Shown here one piece after another: positions 25,931 to 34,434 of a stretch of 64,000 nt of DNA (its first letter is position 1; each line of letters opens with the position of its first letter). The notes beneath the pieces were generated by a model. It saw only the letters and a list, made by a program, of their open reading frames with translations. It had not been told where the DNA came from and searched no databases. Source of the DNA: Thermohalobaculum sp038534135. Lineage in GTDB: Bacteria; Pseudomonadota; Alphaproteobacteria; Rhodobacterales; Rhodobacteraceae. The stretch covers positions 1 through 64,000 of the forward strand of contig JBCAXJ010000021.1 of NCBI GenBank assembly GCA_038534135.1, written 5' to 3'. A program made the translations under genes and the position numbers.

Positions 25931-26905
25931 ATGATTGAGACCTGGGTCGATATCCTGCGCATCCTCGACGGAACGTTGCGGCTGGCCACGCCGCTCATCC
26001 TGTGCGCCATGGCGGGGCTGGTGTCCGAACGGTCCGGCGTGATCGATATCGGGTTGGAGGGCAAGCTGCTGATCGGTGCCTTCGCGGCGGCCTCGGTCGC
26101 GGTGCTGACCGGTTCGCCCTGGCTGGGGTTGGCCGCGGCGATCGTGGCCTCGGTCGTGTTCTCGCTGATCCATGGCTTTGCCTGCATCACGCACCGGGGC
26201 GAGCAGATCATCTCGGGCGTGGCCGTAAACATCCTTGCCTCCGGGCTGACCGTGGTCATCGGCATCGCGCTGTTCCGGCAGGGCGGGCAGACGCCGCCGA
26301 TGCCGCCCGATGCACGGTTTCGTCCGATCGAATGGCCACTGACCGAAACTCTGGGCGATGTGCCCGTCCTCGGCCCGCTCTATGCCGAACTGATCTCGGG
26401 CCACAATCTGTTGGTTTATGTGGCGCTAGCCTCGGTGGTGCTGGTCTGGTGGATGCTGTTTCGCACAACCTTCGGGCTGCGTGTGCGCGCCGTGGGTGAG
26501 GCACCCGCTGCCGTGGACTCGGCCGGTGTCTCGGTCACATGGCTGCGCTATCGCGGCGTGATGATCGCGGGCGTGTTGTGCGGCATCGCCGGGGCGTATC
26601 TGTCGATTGCCCATGGCGCGGGCTTCTTCCGAGAGATGTCTGCTGGGAAAGGTTTCATCGCGCTGGCGGCAATGATCCTGGGCAATTGGCGGCCGGGGAT
26701 TGCCCTGCTGGCGTGCCTGCTATTCGGGTTCCTCGAGACGGTGACACCGCGCCTGCAGGGGCTGGAACTGCCGCTGATCGGCGAGGCGCCGACTGCGCTG
26801 ATCCCGATGCTGCCATACATCTTCACGGTCATTCTGCTGGCCGGGTTCTTCGGGCGAGCGATCCCGCCCCGCGCGCTGGGGACGCCATATGTCAAGGAGC
26901 ACTAA
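25931..26905 (+). CDS. nucleoside ABC transporter permease 2
   Basis: The 324-residue permease starts with helices containing ATPLILCAMAGLVSERSGVIDIGLEGKLL, the typical YufQ/NupQ signature, and has the loop AVGEAPAAVDSAGVSVTWLR. It follows the first permease by 8 bases. The 171 bases between its stop and cdd contain no convincing gene. Confidence 0.92.
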   Translation: MIETWVDILRILDGTLRLATPLILCAMAGLVSERSGVIDIGLEGKLLIGAFAAASVAVLTGSPWLGLAAAIVASVVFSLIHGFACITHRGEQIISGVAVNILASGLTVVIGIALFRQGGQTPPMPPDARFRPIEWPLTETLGDVPVLGPLYAELISGHNLLVYVALASVVLVWWMLFRTTFGLRVRAVGEAPAAVDSAGVSVTWLRYRGVMIAGVLCGIAGAYLSIAHGAGFFREMSAGKGFIALAAMILGNWRPGIALLACLLFGFLETVTPRLQGLELPLIGEAPTALIPMLPYIFTVILLAGFFGRAIPPRALGTPYVKEH

Positions 26906-27076
26906 GGGCGTTTCTGCGCATCCCGCAAAGATGCGAAGCCCGACCTTTATGCTGGGAGGGCACATGGCGACTAGGCGCGCTGCACTGCCGGTGCGGATGC
27001 TCACGGCACCGAAGATTCGAACCAACACTGCGAAGACCGTCCCAATGTCGGATGCTAAAATCGCCGCTTCGCACCC

Positions 27077-27505
27077 ATGACTGATCTGTTGGAAGACCTA
27101 GTCGCCGCTGCCATCGCGGTCCGCGACCGGGCTTACGCGCCCTATTCGAACCATCCCGTGGGGACCGCTATTCTGGATGAAACCGGTGCTATACACTTAG
27201 GCTGCAACGTCGAGAATGCCGCCTATCCGCAGGGGGCCTGTGCGGAAGTCGGAGCAATCTCGGCCATGATCGCGGCTGGAGCGCGCCGCATTGAAGCCAT
27301 CGCGATCGCCGGACCGGGAGATCATCTTTGCACACCATGCGGCGGCTGCCGCCAGCGCATCCGAGAGTTCGCTGCTCCGGAGACGCCGATCTTGATCGTG
27401 GGGCGCGATAGGCTGCTCGCGCGGTTCACGCTGGGCGAGCTGTTGCCCGAATCCTTCGGACCCGACAACTTGAAGGGCATCACAGCAAAACCGACCGAGG
27501 TGTAG
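27077..27505 (+). CDS. cdd: cytidine deaminase
   Basis: The 142-residue enzyme has the substrate motif VENAAYPQGACAEVGAI, with the zinc cysteine and catalytic glutamate in CAE, and the zinc pair CTPCGGCRQR. Both are diagnostic for homotetrameric cytidine deaminases, which convert (deoxy)cytidine to (deoxy)uridine in the cytoplasm. Its location after the BMP-type transporter shows that imported pyrimidine nucleosides are processed. Only 29 bases separate it from the reductive dehalogenase gene. Confidence 0.94.
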   Translation: MTDLLEDLVAAAIAVRDRAYAPYSNHPVGTAILDETGAIHLGCNVENAAYPQGACAEVGAISAMIAAGARRIEAIAIAGPGDHLCTPCGGCRQRIREFAAPETPILIVGRDRLLARFTLGELLPESFGPDNLKGITAKPTEV

Positions 27506-27534
27506 CGTAGAGATGCCCGACCGATGATGAAGTC

Positions 27535-30500
27535 ATGAAGCTCTTCTCGACCGCCAAGCGTCCGGTTCATCTCGGCCCTTATCCGCTAGAGCGTCTGCCA
27601 CGGCAAGACAATGTCGATCTGACCGAAGTTCCGCCGATGCAAGCGGTGAGTTTCCGTGATGACCGTCCTGAGAGCCTGACCAATGCGATGCGCGACTATC
27701 AGGCGATGCTGGATGCGATCCGCGACGGGTTTGTGAAGCGCGAGCGCGGCGATGTTCCGGACGATCCGATCGAGCGGACCAATCACTTCAAGGCGTTCGG
27801 GTACTACTGCGACGCGTCTATGGTCGGAACCTGCGCAATCCCTGCTGAAAGCTGGCTGAAAGATCCAATTCGCAACCCGGATATCGAGGCGCTGGCCGAG
27901 CAACTCCGCACCAGACAGACAAAGACACTCGCTGCCGGTATCGACGTGATCATGGCAGACCTGAAGGAGTCGATGGAGGCGCCGTCGACGTCCTGTGATC
28001 ACCACACCCATGCGATTGTCTTTCTGTACGAGCATCCACGCAATCCGGAACGTGGCGAGCCGGGGACGGACTGGATCCTTGGCACACAGGACCAGCGGGC
28101 GACATTGCGCGGGGCAGAGACCGCAGTGGTCATCGCCTCGATGATCCGGTTGATGGGGTGGGAGGCGCGCGCGCATACCGGCGCACATTCTGACACTGAT
28201 CTGAACAGGCTGGCCGTTTTGGCTGGTTTGGCTGAAGTAGAGGATGGCCGCCTGACCAATCCATACCTGGGACCGGATTTCGGATTGGCGGCGATCACGA
28301 CGACGCTGGAACTGGCGCCGGATCGGCCACTGGCGCCCGGTTCCGCCCTGTCAAAGCTGCGCAGCCATGGCCCGGCCTGGTGGACCGGATACGGCACGGC
28401 CAAAAGCCTGACCGATCAGGACCCTTACCGGATCAGAAGCTTTGTCGATGGCCCGCACGCGTTCGAGCGCCTCAAGCGGACCGAGACGCCGACAACCTTC
28501 ATGGACGAACCGCGCATTCCGCGTGTGCCGAAGCGGGCAGACATGTTCAGCCGTGCACAGTTCGGCGATATGGGAAAGTCCGTGCAGGAGAACGCGCTGA
28601 ACGGATACTACGCTGCCAAAAGCCCGTACTCGATGGCGGCACGACGCCCATTGGGCGCGCTTGTGCTGTTGCAAGACGGAGAGTCCGGCAATGGCCCGGC
28701 ACCCGACAATCCGGATCGGAATACAGAGTTGGTCAAAGCAGCGCTTTACTTTCTGGGAAGCGACGCGGTCGGTATCAGCCGGTGTCCGGATTGGGCGTGG
28801 TACTCTCACGACGCGCTGGGTGACCCGATCGAGCCGACCCAGCATAACGCGATCAGCGTCATCATCGATCAAGGGCACGAGACGATGGAAGGCGCCTCGG
28901 GTGACGACTGGATCTCGTGCTCTCAGTCGATGCGCGCCTATCTCCGGTTTTCCTTGCTGGGTGGGGTGGTCGCGAACCAGATCCGCCGGTTGGGCTATAC
29001 GGCCAAGGCACACACGGTTTTGGATGGCGAGGTGCTGCAGCCGCCGCTGTTGCTGCTGTCCGGGCTGGGCGAGGTGTCCCGGATTGGTGAGGTGATCCTG
29101 AACCCGTTTCTCGGGCCGCGCCTGAAGTCAGGTGTGATCACCACAGACATGCCGCTGGCCCATGACAAGCCAATCGATTTCGGCCTGCAGGCGTTCTGCG
29201 AGAATTGCAACAAGTGCGCGCGGGAGTGCCCTTCAGGCGCGATCACCGCCGGGCCGAAGAAGATGTTCAACGGCTACGAGATCTGGAAGTCCGACAGCCA
29301 GAAATGCACCACCTACCGCGTCGCGCAACAGGCGGGTGCCATGTGCGGGCGCTGCATGAAGACCTGTCCATGGAACCTGGAAGGCCTGTTCGCCGAGGCG
29401 CCGTTTCGCTGGCTGGCGATGCATGTGCCGTCCGCTGCGAAGTGGCTGGCGATACTGGACGACAAGATCGGGCGCGGAGGGTTGAACCCGGTTAAGAAAT
29501 GGTGGTGGGATCTGGGCAATGGGCGCGATGGCGGCGCTTATGTGCATCAGGAGAACACCAACGCGCGTGATCTTCAGACCGATCTGGACCTGAAGTTCGA
29601 GGACCAGACCTTGGCGGTTTATCCAGCCAACCTCGTGCCACCTCCGTACTTCTTCCCGTTTTACATGGATCGCGAGGAAGGCATCAAGGCGCACGAGGCG
29701 CTGCTGTCACCGGCGGAGTACAAACGTCGCCTCGCCGAAGGTGAGACCGTCAACCTTGCCCATGAGTTCAGTCTGCCAGCGGGGCCGCAGCCGGTGATCC
29801 GCGTCGAAGTCGCCGAGGTCGAGGCGATGACCGATGCAATCTCGAAGTATGAGTTTCGAGCGCTGGACGGCACGCCCTTGCCGGAATTCGACGCGGGTGC
29901 TCATCTGGACATCGCGGTCAGTCCCGGCTTCTTCCGGCAATACTCGATGTCGGGCGATCCGGCGGATCGCTCCAAGTACCAGATTGCGGTGTTGCGCGAG
30001 GACGACGGCCGGGGCGGCTCGAAGCTGCTCCACCGGATCTTCCATCAAGGCCGCAAGGTGTTCATCTCGCGGCCAATAAATCACTTCCCGTTGGTCGAGT
30101 ATGCATCGTTCTCCCTTCTGATGGCAGGCGGGATCGGCGTCACACCGATGATCGCCATGGCGCACAGACTGCATGCGCTGGGGCGGGCGTTCGAGCTGCA
30201 CTACTCCTGCAAGTCACGGGCGGATGCGAGCTTTGTCGAGGACCTGGCAGCGGCACCATGGGCGGACTGCGTTCACCTGCACTTCTCGGCGGATGGCACC
30301 CGTGCCGACCTGGCGAAGACCGTAACCCATCGTGAGGGTGCACACCTCTATACCTGTGGGCCCGACCGCTACATGACCGCCGTGCTGGAGGCTGCCGAGG
30401 CCAACGATTGGCCGGAGGGCGATCTTCATCGCGAGTATTTTTCAGTTCCGGAACAGGCGGATTGGGAGAACCACGCATTCACGTTGAAACTGGCCCGGTC

Positions 30501-30738
30501 GGGCAAGGAGATCGTGGTGCCCGCCGACCAGTCCGCCACCGATGCCCTGAGCAATCACGACATCCGGATCGATACCAAGTGTTCTGACGGAATTTGCGGC
30601 GTCTGCGTCACCGGTTTGATCGAAGGAGAGGTCGAGCACCGCGACTTCGTTCTGGCCAAGAAGGATCGTGCGTCGAAGGTGATTCTGTGTTGTTCACGGG
30701 CGGCGCAGCGCGACGGCGTGATCACAATCGACCTGTGA
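27535..30738 (+). CDS. rdhA: self-sufficient reductive dehalogenase (RdhA fused to FNR-2Fe-2S reductase)
   Basis: In this 1067-residue protein, residues 1-745 are RdhA-like. It has cluster motifs C555xxC558xxC561xxxC565P and C604xxC607xxxC611P (with C591 upstream) plus a nitroreductase-like corrinoid domain. Blocks 179-268 and 457-546 are clearly similar, so the N-terminal half is an internal duplicate. Y423 and K491 are candidates for the catalytic Tyr/Lys seen in the Nitratireductor enzyme. Residues about 753-975 are a flavin/NAD(P)H reductase (MAGGIGVTPM, YTCGP), and 980-1067 a plant-type 2Fe-2S domain (C1016, C1021, C1024 and C1052 or C1053). No Tat signal and no membrane anchor gene are present, so it is a cytoplasmic catabolic type like BhbA/NpRdhA. 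It needs B12; the substrate is unknown. Confidence 0.88.
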   Translation: MKLFSTAKRPVHLGPYPLERLPRQDNVDLTEVPPMQAVSFRDDRPESLTNAMRDYQAMLDAIRDGFVKRERGDVPDDPIERTNHFKAFGYYCDASMVGTCAIPAESWLKDPIRNPDIEALAEQLRTRQTKTLAAGIDVIMADLKESMEAPSTSCDHHTHAIVFLYEHPRNPERGEPGTDWILGTQDQRATLRGAETAVVIASMIRLMGWEARAHTGAHSDTDLNRLAVLAGLAEVEDGRLTNPYLGPDFGLAAITTTLELAPDRPLAPGSALSKLRSHGPAWWTGYGTAKSLTDQDPYRIRSFVDGPHAFERLKRTETPTTFMDEPRIPRVPKRADMFSRAQFGDMGKSVQENALNGYYAAKSPYSMAARRPLGALVLLQDGESGNGPAPDNPDRNTELVKAALYFLGSDAVGISRCPDWAWYSHDALGDPIEPTQHNAISVIIDQGHETMEGASGDDWISCSQSMRAYLRFSLLGGVVANQIRRLGYTAKAHTVLDGEVLQPPLLLLSGLGEVSRIGEVILNPFLGPRLKSGVITTDMPLAHDKPIDFGLQAFCENCNKCARECPSGAITAGPKKMFNGYEIWKSDSQKCTTYRVAQQAGAMCGRCMKTCPWNLEGLFAEAPFRWLAMHVPSAAKWLAILDDKIGRGGLNPVKKWWWDLGNGRDGGAYVHQENTNARDLQTDLDLKFEDQTLAVYPANLVPPPYFFPFYMDREEGIKAHEALLSPAEYKRRLAEGETVNLAHEFSLPAGPQPVIRVEVAEVEAMTDAISKYEFRALDGTPLPEFDAGAHLDIAVSPGFFRQYSMSGDPADRSKYQIAVLREDDGRGGSKLLHRIFHQGRKVFISRPINHFPLVEYASFSLLMAGGIGVTPMIAMAHRLHALGRAFELHYSCKSRADASFVEDLAAAPWADCVHLHFSADGTRADLAKTVTHREGAHLYTCGPDRYMTAVLEAAEANDWPEGDLHREYFSVPEQADWENHAFTLKLARSGKEIVVPADQSATDALSNHDIRIDTKCSDGICGVCVTGLIEGEVEHRDFVLAKKDRASKVILCCSRAAQRDGVITIDL

Positions 30739-30824
30739 TTGAACAGCAGCGCAACCTATCCTTGCGATCGCTCGCCGGGCGATGCTGGCGCGAAACCCGG
30801 AATTGCTCAATCGTCGCAGTCACT

Positions 30825-30834
30825 TGGTATACCA
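30825..30834. promoter_or_regulatory. GntR-like operator 1 (TGGTATACCA)
   Basis: This perfect 10-base palindrome is the kind of site bound by GntR/FadR-subfamily (FCD) regulators of carboxylate genes. No GntR gene is in the window, so the regulator must be encoded elsewhere. Confidence 0.6.
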
Positions 30835-30848
30835 GTGATCGCGGGTGT

Positions 30849-30858
30849 TGGTATGCCA
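30849..30858. promoter_or_regulatory. GntR-like operator 2 (TGGTATGCCA)
   Basis: This copy has one mismatch and starts 24 bases after site 1. A spacing near two helical turns places both sites on about the same DNA face. Confidence 0.55.
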
Positions 30859-30925
30859 CGCAATGCGGTCCTTAACTGACTGAAAAAGTGTTTGAATTGA
30901 CTTCTTAGTGCCGTAAAGTCCCGGC

Positions 30926-30937
30926 GTGGTATACCAC
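30926..30937. promoter_or_regulatory. GntR-like operator 3 (GTGGTATACCAC)
   Basis: This perfect 12-base palindrome lies 121 bases upstream of tctC. With sites 1 and 2 it brackets the segment most likely to hold the promoter, an arrangement consistent with repression by looping or overlap. Confidence 0.62.
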
Positions 30938-31058
30938 ACTTAACAACCAAATCGGCATAATGTCCGAGAACAAAATTGCGCGGCAAGGCCTGTTCACGAA
31001 CCGAAAAGTCGCTAGGTTCGCGTCATAAGACTTCGCCGACGTATCAGGGAGGATCATA

Positions 31059-32024
31059 ATGGCGCTGAAACACACTCTTGCATTGGTTGCAGGTGCCGCA
31101 GCATTTGCCATCGCCGGCTCGGCAATGGCCTGGGAGCCGAAGAAACCGATCGACTTCGTCATCATGGCCGGCAAGGGCGGCGGCGCCGACAAGATGGCCC
31201 GCCTGATGCAGGCGATTGTCGAAGAGAACAACATGGCCAGCCAGCCGCTGGTCCCGGTCAACAAGTCCGGGGGGTCGGGCGCTGAAGCCCTGCAGCACAT
31301 GAAGACGGCGAAGGACCCGGATCACACGATCATGGTCACCCTGAACTCGTTCTTCACCACGCCGCTGCGTCAGCCTGGGCTCGGCGTCGACATCATGGAG
31401 TTTGCACCGATCGGTCGGATGGCCGAAGATACGTTCGTGCTGTGGGTCCACAAGGACGAGGGGGTGAACTCTTTCGACGAATTCCTGGCCGAAGCCAAGA
31501 AGCGTGGCAACAAGTGGGTCATGGGCGGAACGGGTAAGAACTCGGAAGACAATATCATCACCGATTTCCTGAACTCGAATTACGGCCTCGATATCAAGTA
31601 CATCCCGTACAAGGGTGGTGGTGCCGTGGCCAAGGACCTGGCCGGTCAGCAGATCGACAGCTCGGTTAACAACCCGTCGGAAGCTCTGGGCTTCTACGAG
31701 TCCGGCGACGTGATCCCGCTTGTCGCATTCACGGACGAACGCTTGGCACTCTTTCCCGATACGCCGACGCTGAAGGAACTGGGGGGTGACTTCTCCTACT
31801 TCATGCAGCGATCCGTCGTGGGCGCGCCCGGCATGTCGACCGATGCACTGGCCTACTACAATGCGCTGTTCCAGACAGTCTTTGATCATGAACAGTGGCA
31901 GGGCTACCGCACCAGCAAGGCACTGCTCGGCGACAAGATCGAAGGTGCTGACCTTATGGCGTACTGGGAAACCCAGCGCGAGCGTCACGAGACGATCCTG
32001 AAAGCCTCGGGCGCGATCAACTAA
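31059..32024 (+). CDS. tctC: tripartite tricarboxylate transporter substrate-binding protein (TctC/Bug)
   Basis: The 321-residue periplasmic protein has a signal peptide (residues 1-24, AMA-WE cleavage) and the Bug-type motifs FVIMAGKGGGADKMAR and PLVPVNKSGGSGAEAL. IPYKGGGAVAKDLAGQQID forms the second ligand loop. It binds a carboxylate-containing ligand and passes it to TctAB. The ligand is not predictable. A perfect palindrome starts 8 bases after the stop. Confidence 0.9.
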   Translation: MALKHTLALVAGAAAFAIAGSAMAWEPKKPIDFVIMAGKGGGADKMARLMQAIVEENNMASQPLVPVNKSGGSGAEALQHMKTAKDPDHTIMVTLNSFFTTPLRQPGLGVDIMEFAPIGRMAEDTFVLWVHKDEGVNSFDEFLAEAKKRGNKWVMGGTGKNSEDNIITDFLNSNYGLDIKYIPYKGGGAVAKDLAGQQIDSSVNNPSEALGFYESGDVIPLVAFTDERLALFPDTPTLKELGGDFSYFMQRSVVGAPGMSTDALAYYNALFQTVFDHEQWQGYRTSKALLGDKIEGADLMAYWETQRERHETILKASGAIN

Positions 32025-32031
32025 GACTGCT

Positions 32032-32056
32032 GTAGGGTGCGCATTGCGCACCCTAC
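32032..32056. repeat. perfect palindrome GTAGGGTGCGCA-T-TGCGCACCCTAC
   Basis: The 12-base arms are identical to those at 18350-18374, with T instead of G in the centre. It lies between tctC and tctB, the usual place for an RNA hairpin that raises binding-protein expression relative to the membrane subunits. Confidence 0.82.
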
Positions 32057-32131
32057 GACGACCGGCGCCATCGGCGCGGTATTGCCCGGATGATCTGGCG
32101 GGCCCATCATGACAGCGGGGGATGAACGGGC

Positions 32132-32761
32132 ATGCGGATTGCCGAGATCATCATGGCAATTGCTCTGGCGGCGCTGTCGCTGGCAATCATGTACAAGGCA
32201 GGAGAGCGGCCGACCTGGTCCGGTGAGGCAAGGTTCTCGAACGTTGGCTTCGGTGACGACGGTTCACCGCAAGGCGGCTTCTGGCCCTTCTGGGTCTGCG
32301 CCATCATGTTCCTGTGCTCGATCTGGGTGCTGGTCAACGGGATCCTGAAAGTATCTCCACCGGCCAAGTCCGGGGGGCCGTACCTGGATCGGCACGGCGT
32401 CAACGTCCTGCTAACAGTCGGGGTACCGGTCTTCCTGTTGGTGCTGTTGACCGACTACATCAGCATGTACTTTTCGATGGCGATCTTCCTGTTCTACTAC
32501 CTCTTCGTCCTGGGTCGCCATGGGATCATCCTGTCGTCGGCAATGGCATTGGTCATGCCGTTCTGGATGTTCCTGTTCTTCGACATCACCATGACGCGCA
32601 CGCTGCCCAAAGGCACTCTCGCCGTTGAGGACGGTATTTACGTGCCGCTGGGCAATTTTTTCCGCTCGCTTGACGGCGCGATGATCGGGTTGTGTTTTTT
32701 GGCAGGTGCCGCGGTTCTGGTGGCTGCATCGAGGCTTTCGAAACGCGGGGAGGATGCGTGA
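32132..32761 (+). CDS. tctB: tripartite tricarboxylate transporter small membrane subunit (TctB)
   Basis: The 209-residue protein has about four to five membrane helices and the TctB-like layout: an N-terminal helix, a GGFWPFWVCAIMFLCSIWVL helix, a central VLLTVGVPVFLLVLL segment and a long C-terminal helix. It is the small subunit of the secondary carboxylate transporter. Its stop codon overlaps the tctA start (TGATG). Confidence 0.85.
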   Translation: MRIAEIIMAIALAALSLAIMYKAGERPTWSGEARFSNVGFGDDGSPQGGFWPFWVCAIMFLCSIWVLVNGILKVSPPAKSGGPYLDRHGVNVLLTVGVPVFLLVLLTDYISMYFSMAIFLFYYLFVLGRHGIILSSAMALVMPFWMFLFFDITMTRTLPKGTLAVEDGIYVPLGNFFRSLDGAMIGLCFLAGAAVLVAASRLSKRGEDA

Positions 32762-34341
32762 TGGAGGTCCTTGGGCTTCTCCTTGACGGGATCCTGATCG
32801 CGCTGGAGCCGGCCAATCTGCTGATCTGCTTCATAGGGGTCGTGATCGGCCTTTTCGTTGGTGCGATGCCTGGGCTGGGGTCGGTCAACGGGGTCGCAAT
32901 CCTGCTGCCGACGATCTTCTTCATCAAGCAGTCGACGGGATCCGATGCGGCGCCAATGATCTTTCTGGCGGCGATCTACTACGGTGCGATGTATGGCGGT
33001 GCGATCTCGTCCATCATGCTCGGAATACCCGGAGCATCCACCGCTGTCGCGACCACATTCGACGGGCGACCGCTGGCGCTGAAAGGCCGGGCCGAGCAGG
33101 CGCTCGTCACAGCGGCTCTGGCGTCTTTCATCGGCGGGACGATCGCGAACATCTTCTTCACAGGGTTCGCACCGCCACTCGCGTCGGTCGCGCTGAAGTT
33201 CGGGAACCCCGAGATCTTCGCACTGATGCTGCTGGCCTTTGCTACGTTCGTCGGTCTCGGTGGTGACGACATCCCGAAGACGATCATCTCGATCATGCTC
33301 GGTCTGGTTTGTGCCTCGATCGGGTTCGACGTGATCGAGGGTGAACCGCGCCTGCAGTTCTTCGACCTGACCGGGTTTTCGCGGCCTATCAATTTCCTGG
33401 TGCTCGCCATTGGTGTCTACGGTGTTGGCGAGATGCTGTGGACCCTGCACACGACGCGCGGCGACACCGAGATGTCCAAGGCCGATATCTCATTGGACAA
33501 GATCAAGGCGGCCGCCGGCAACACGTTCCGCGAGGGCTGGAAAGGGACCAGCATCGGGTCGAGCCTGGGCTTCTTCGTCGGTATCCTGCCCGCAGCGGGC
33601 GCGACGCCGGGCTCGCTGATGTCCTACGGTGTGGCCAAGATGACCTCGTCCAAACCACACGAGTTTGGCAAGGGGTCGATCGACGGTGTCGCGGCACCTG
33701 AAGCTGCGAACAACTCGGCGTCCACGGGCGCGATGCTGCCCATGATGACATTGGGAATTCCGGGATCGCCAACCACGGCGGTTCTTTTGACCGGGCTTGT
33801 ATTGCTCGAGCTTGAACCCGGACCGCGCCTGTTTCAGGACCAGCCGGATTTCGTCTGGCCTGTGATCGGGTCCTTCTACATCTCGAATGTAATCGCGGTT
33901 CTGGTGAATCTGGCGTTCATTCCGCTGTTCCTGTGGATGCTGCGGATGCCGTTCACGATCCTGGCGCCGATCATCTTCATTCTTTCGACCGCGGGCGTCT
34001 ATGCGGCAACTGACTCGATGTTCGATGTCTGGCTGATGTTCTGGTTCGGGCTGGCGGCGTTCATGTTGCGCATCCTGAACTATCCTTTGGCGCCGGCAGC
34101 ACTCGCGATCGTCCTGGGCGGCATCACCGAGGCCAAGCTGCGCCAGTCGCTGCAATGGTCGGACGGCAGTTTCGGCATCTTCTTCAACCCGTTCTTCGAC
34201 CGCGACGGCTCGGGCAGCACCTACTGGATCGCACCGATCATCGCGTGGATTGCGGTGATCCTGATCCTGATGCCGCTGTTCCAGGTGATCAAACGCCGGT
34301 TCTTGCGGGGGCCAGCACGCCCATCTCACTGGCAGGGATAG
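32761..34341 (+). CDS. tctA: tripartite tricarboxylate transporter large permease (TctA)
   Basis: The 526-residue permease has about 12 helices and the two family signatures: GLFVGAMPGLGSVNGVAILLP near the N-terminus and GILPAAGATPGSLMSYGVAK in the middle. The repeated GIPGA/GIPGSPTTAV loops are also present. It carries the ion-coupled transport step. The start at 32761 was chosen because it overlaps the tctB stop and matches the usual N-terminus; a longer frame exists but overlaps tctB. Confidence 0.93.
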   Translation: MEVLGLLLDGILIALEPANLLICFIGVVIGLFVGAMPGLGSVNGVAILLPTIFFIKQSTGSDAAPMIFLAAIYYGAMYGGAISSIMLGIPGASTAVATTFDGRPLALKGRAEQALVTAALASFIGGTIANIFFTGFAPPLASVALKFGNPEIFALMLLAFATFVGLGGDDIPKTIISIMLGLVCASIGFDVIEGEPRLQFFDLTGFSRPINFLVLAIGVYGVGEMLWTLHTTRGDTEMSKADISLDKIKAAAGNTFREGWKGTSIGSSLGFFVGILPAAGATPGSLMSYGVAKMTSSKPHEFGKGSIDGVAAPEAANNSASTGAMLPMMTLGIPGSPTTAVLLTGLVLLELEPGPRLFQDQPDFVWPVIGSFYISNVIAVLVNLAFIPLFLWMLRMPFTILAPIIFILSTAGVYAATDSMFDVWLMFWFGLAAFMLRILNYPLAPAALAIVLGGITEAKLRQSLQWSDGSFGIFFNPFFDRDGSGSTYWIAPIIAWIAVILILMPLFQVIKRRFLRGPARPSHWQG

Positions 34342-34434
34342 AGATCGCACACACGTTGTACCGCGCACTGCGCTCGGTACTCGCCATTGGCGTGGATGTA
34401 TGGTTTTCTGTTCGCTCAAGAACGGAGATCCCCC

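Larger units (their letters stand above)
30739..31058 (+). promoter_or_regulatory. regulatory region upstream of the TctCBA operon
   Basis: This 320-base gene-free stretch is AT-richer than the coding DNA and contains three TGGTATACCA-type palindromes, listed separately. A clear -35/-10 pair could not be fixed by eye. AGGGAGGATCATA just before 31059 is the ribosome binding site of tctC. Confidence 0.6.

Noticed and set aside
26889..27080. 63-codon plus-strand frame between the permease and cdd
   Set aside because: It overlaps the permease end, has no good ribosome binding site beyond GGAG chance matches, and encodes a basic low-complexity peptide.
27506..27534. Cobalamin riboswitch upstream of rdhA
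   Set aside because: Only 29 bases separate cdd and rdhA, too short for the element, and no B12-box-like sequence was seen there or upstream of the RACE gene.
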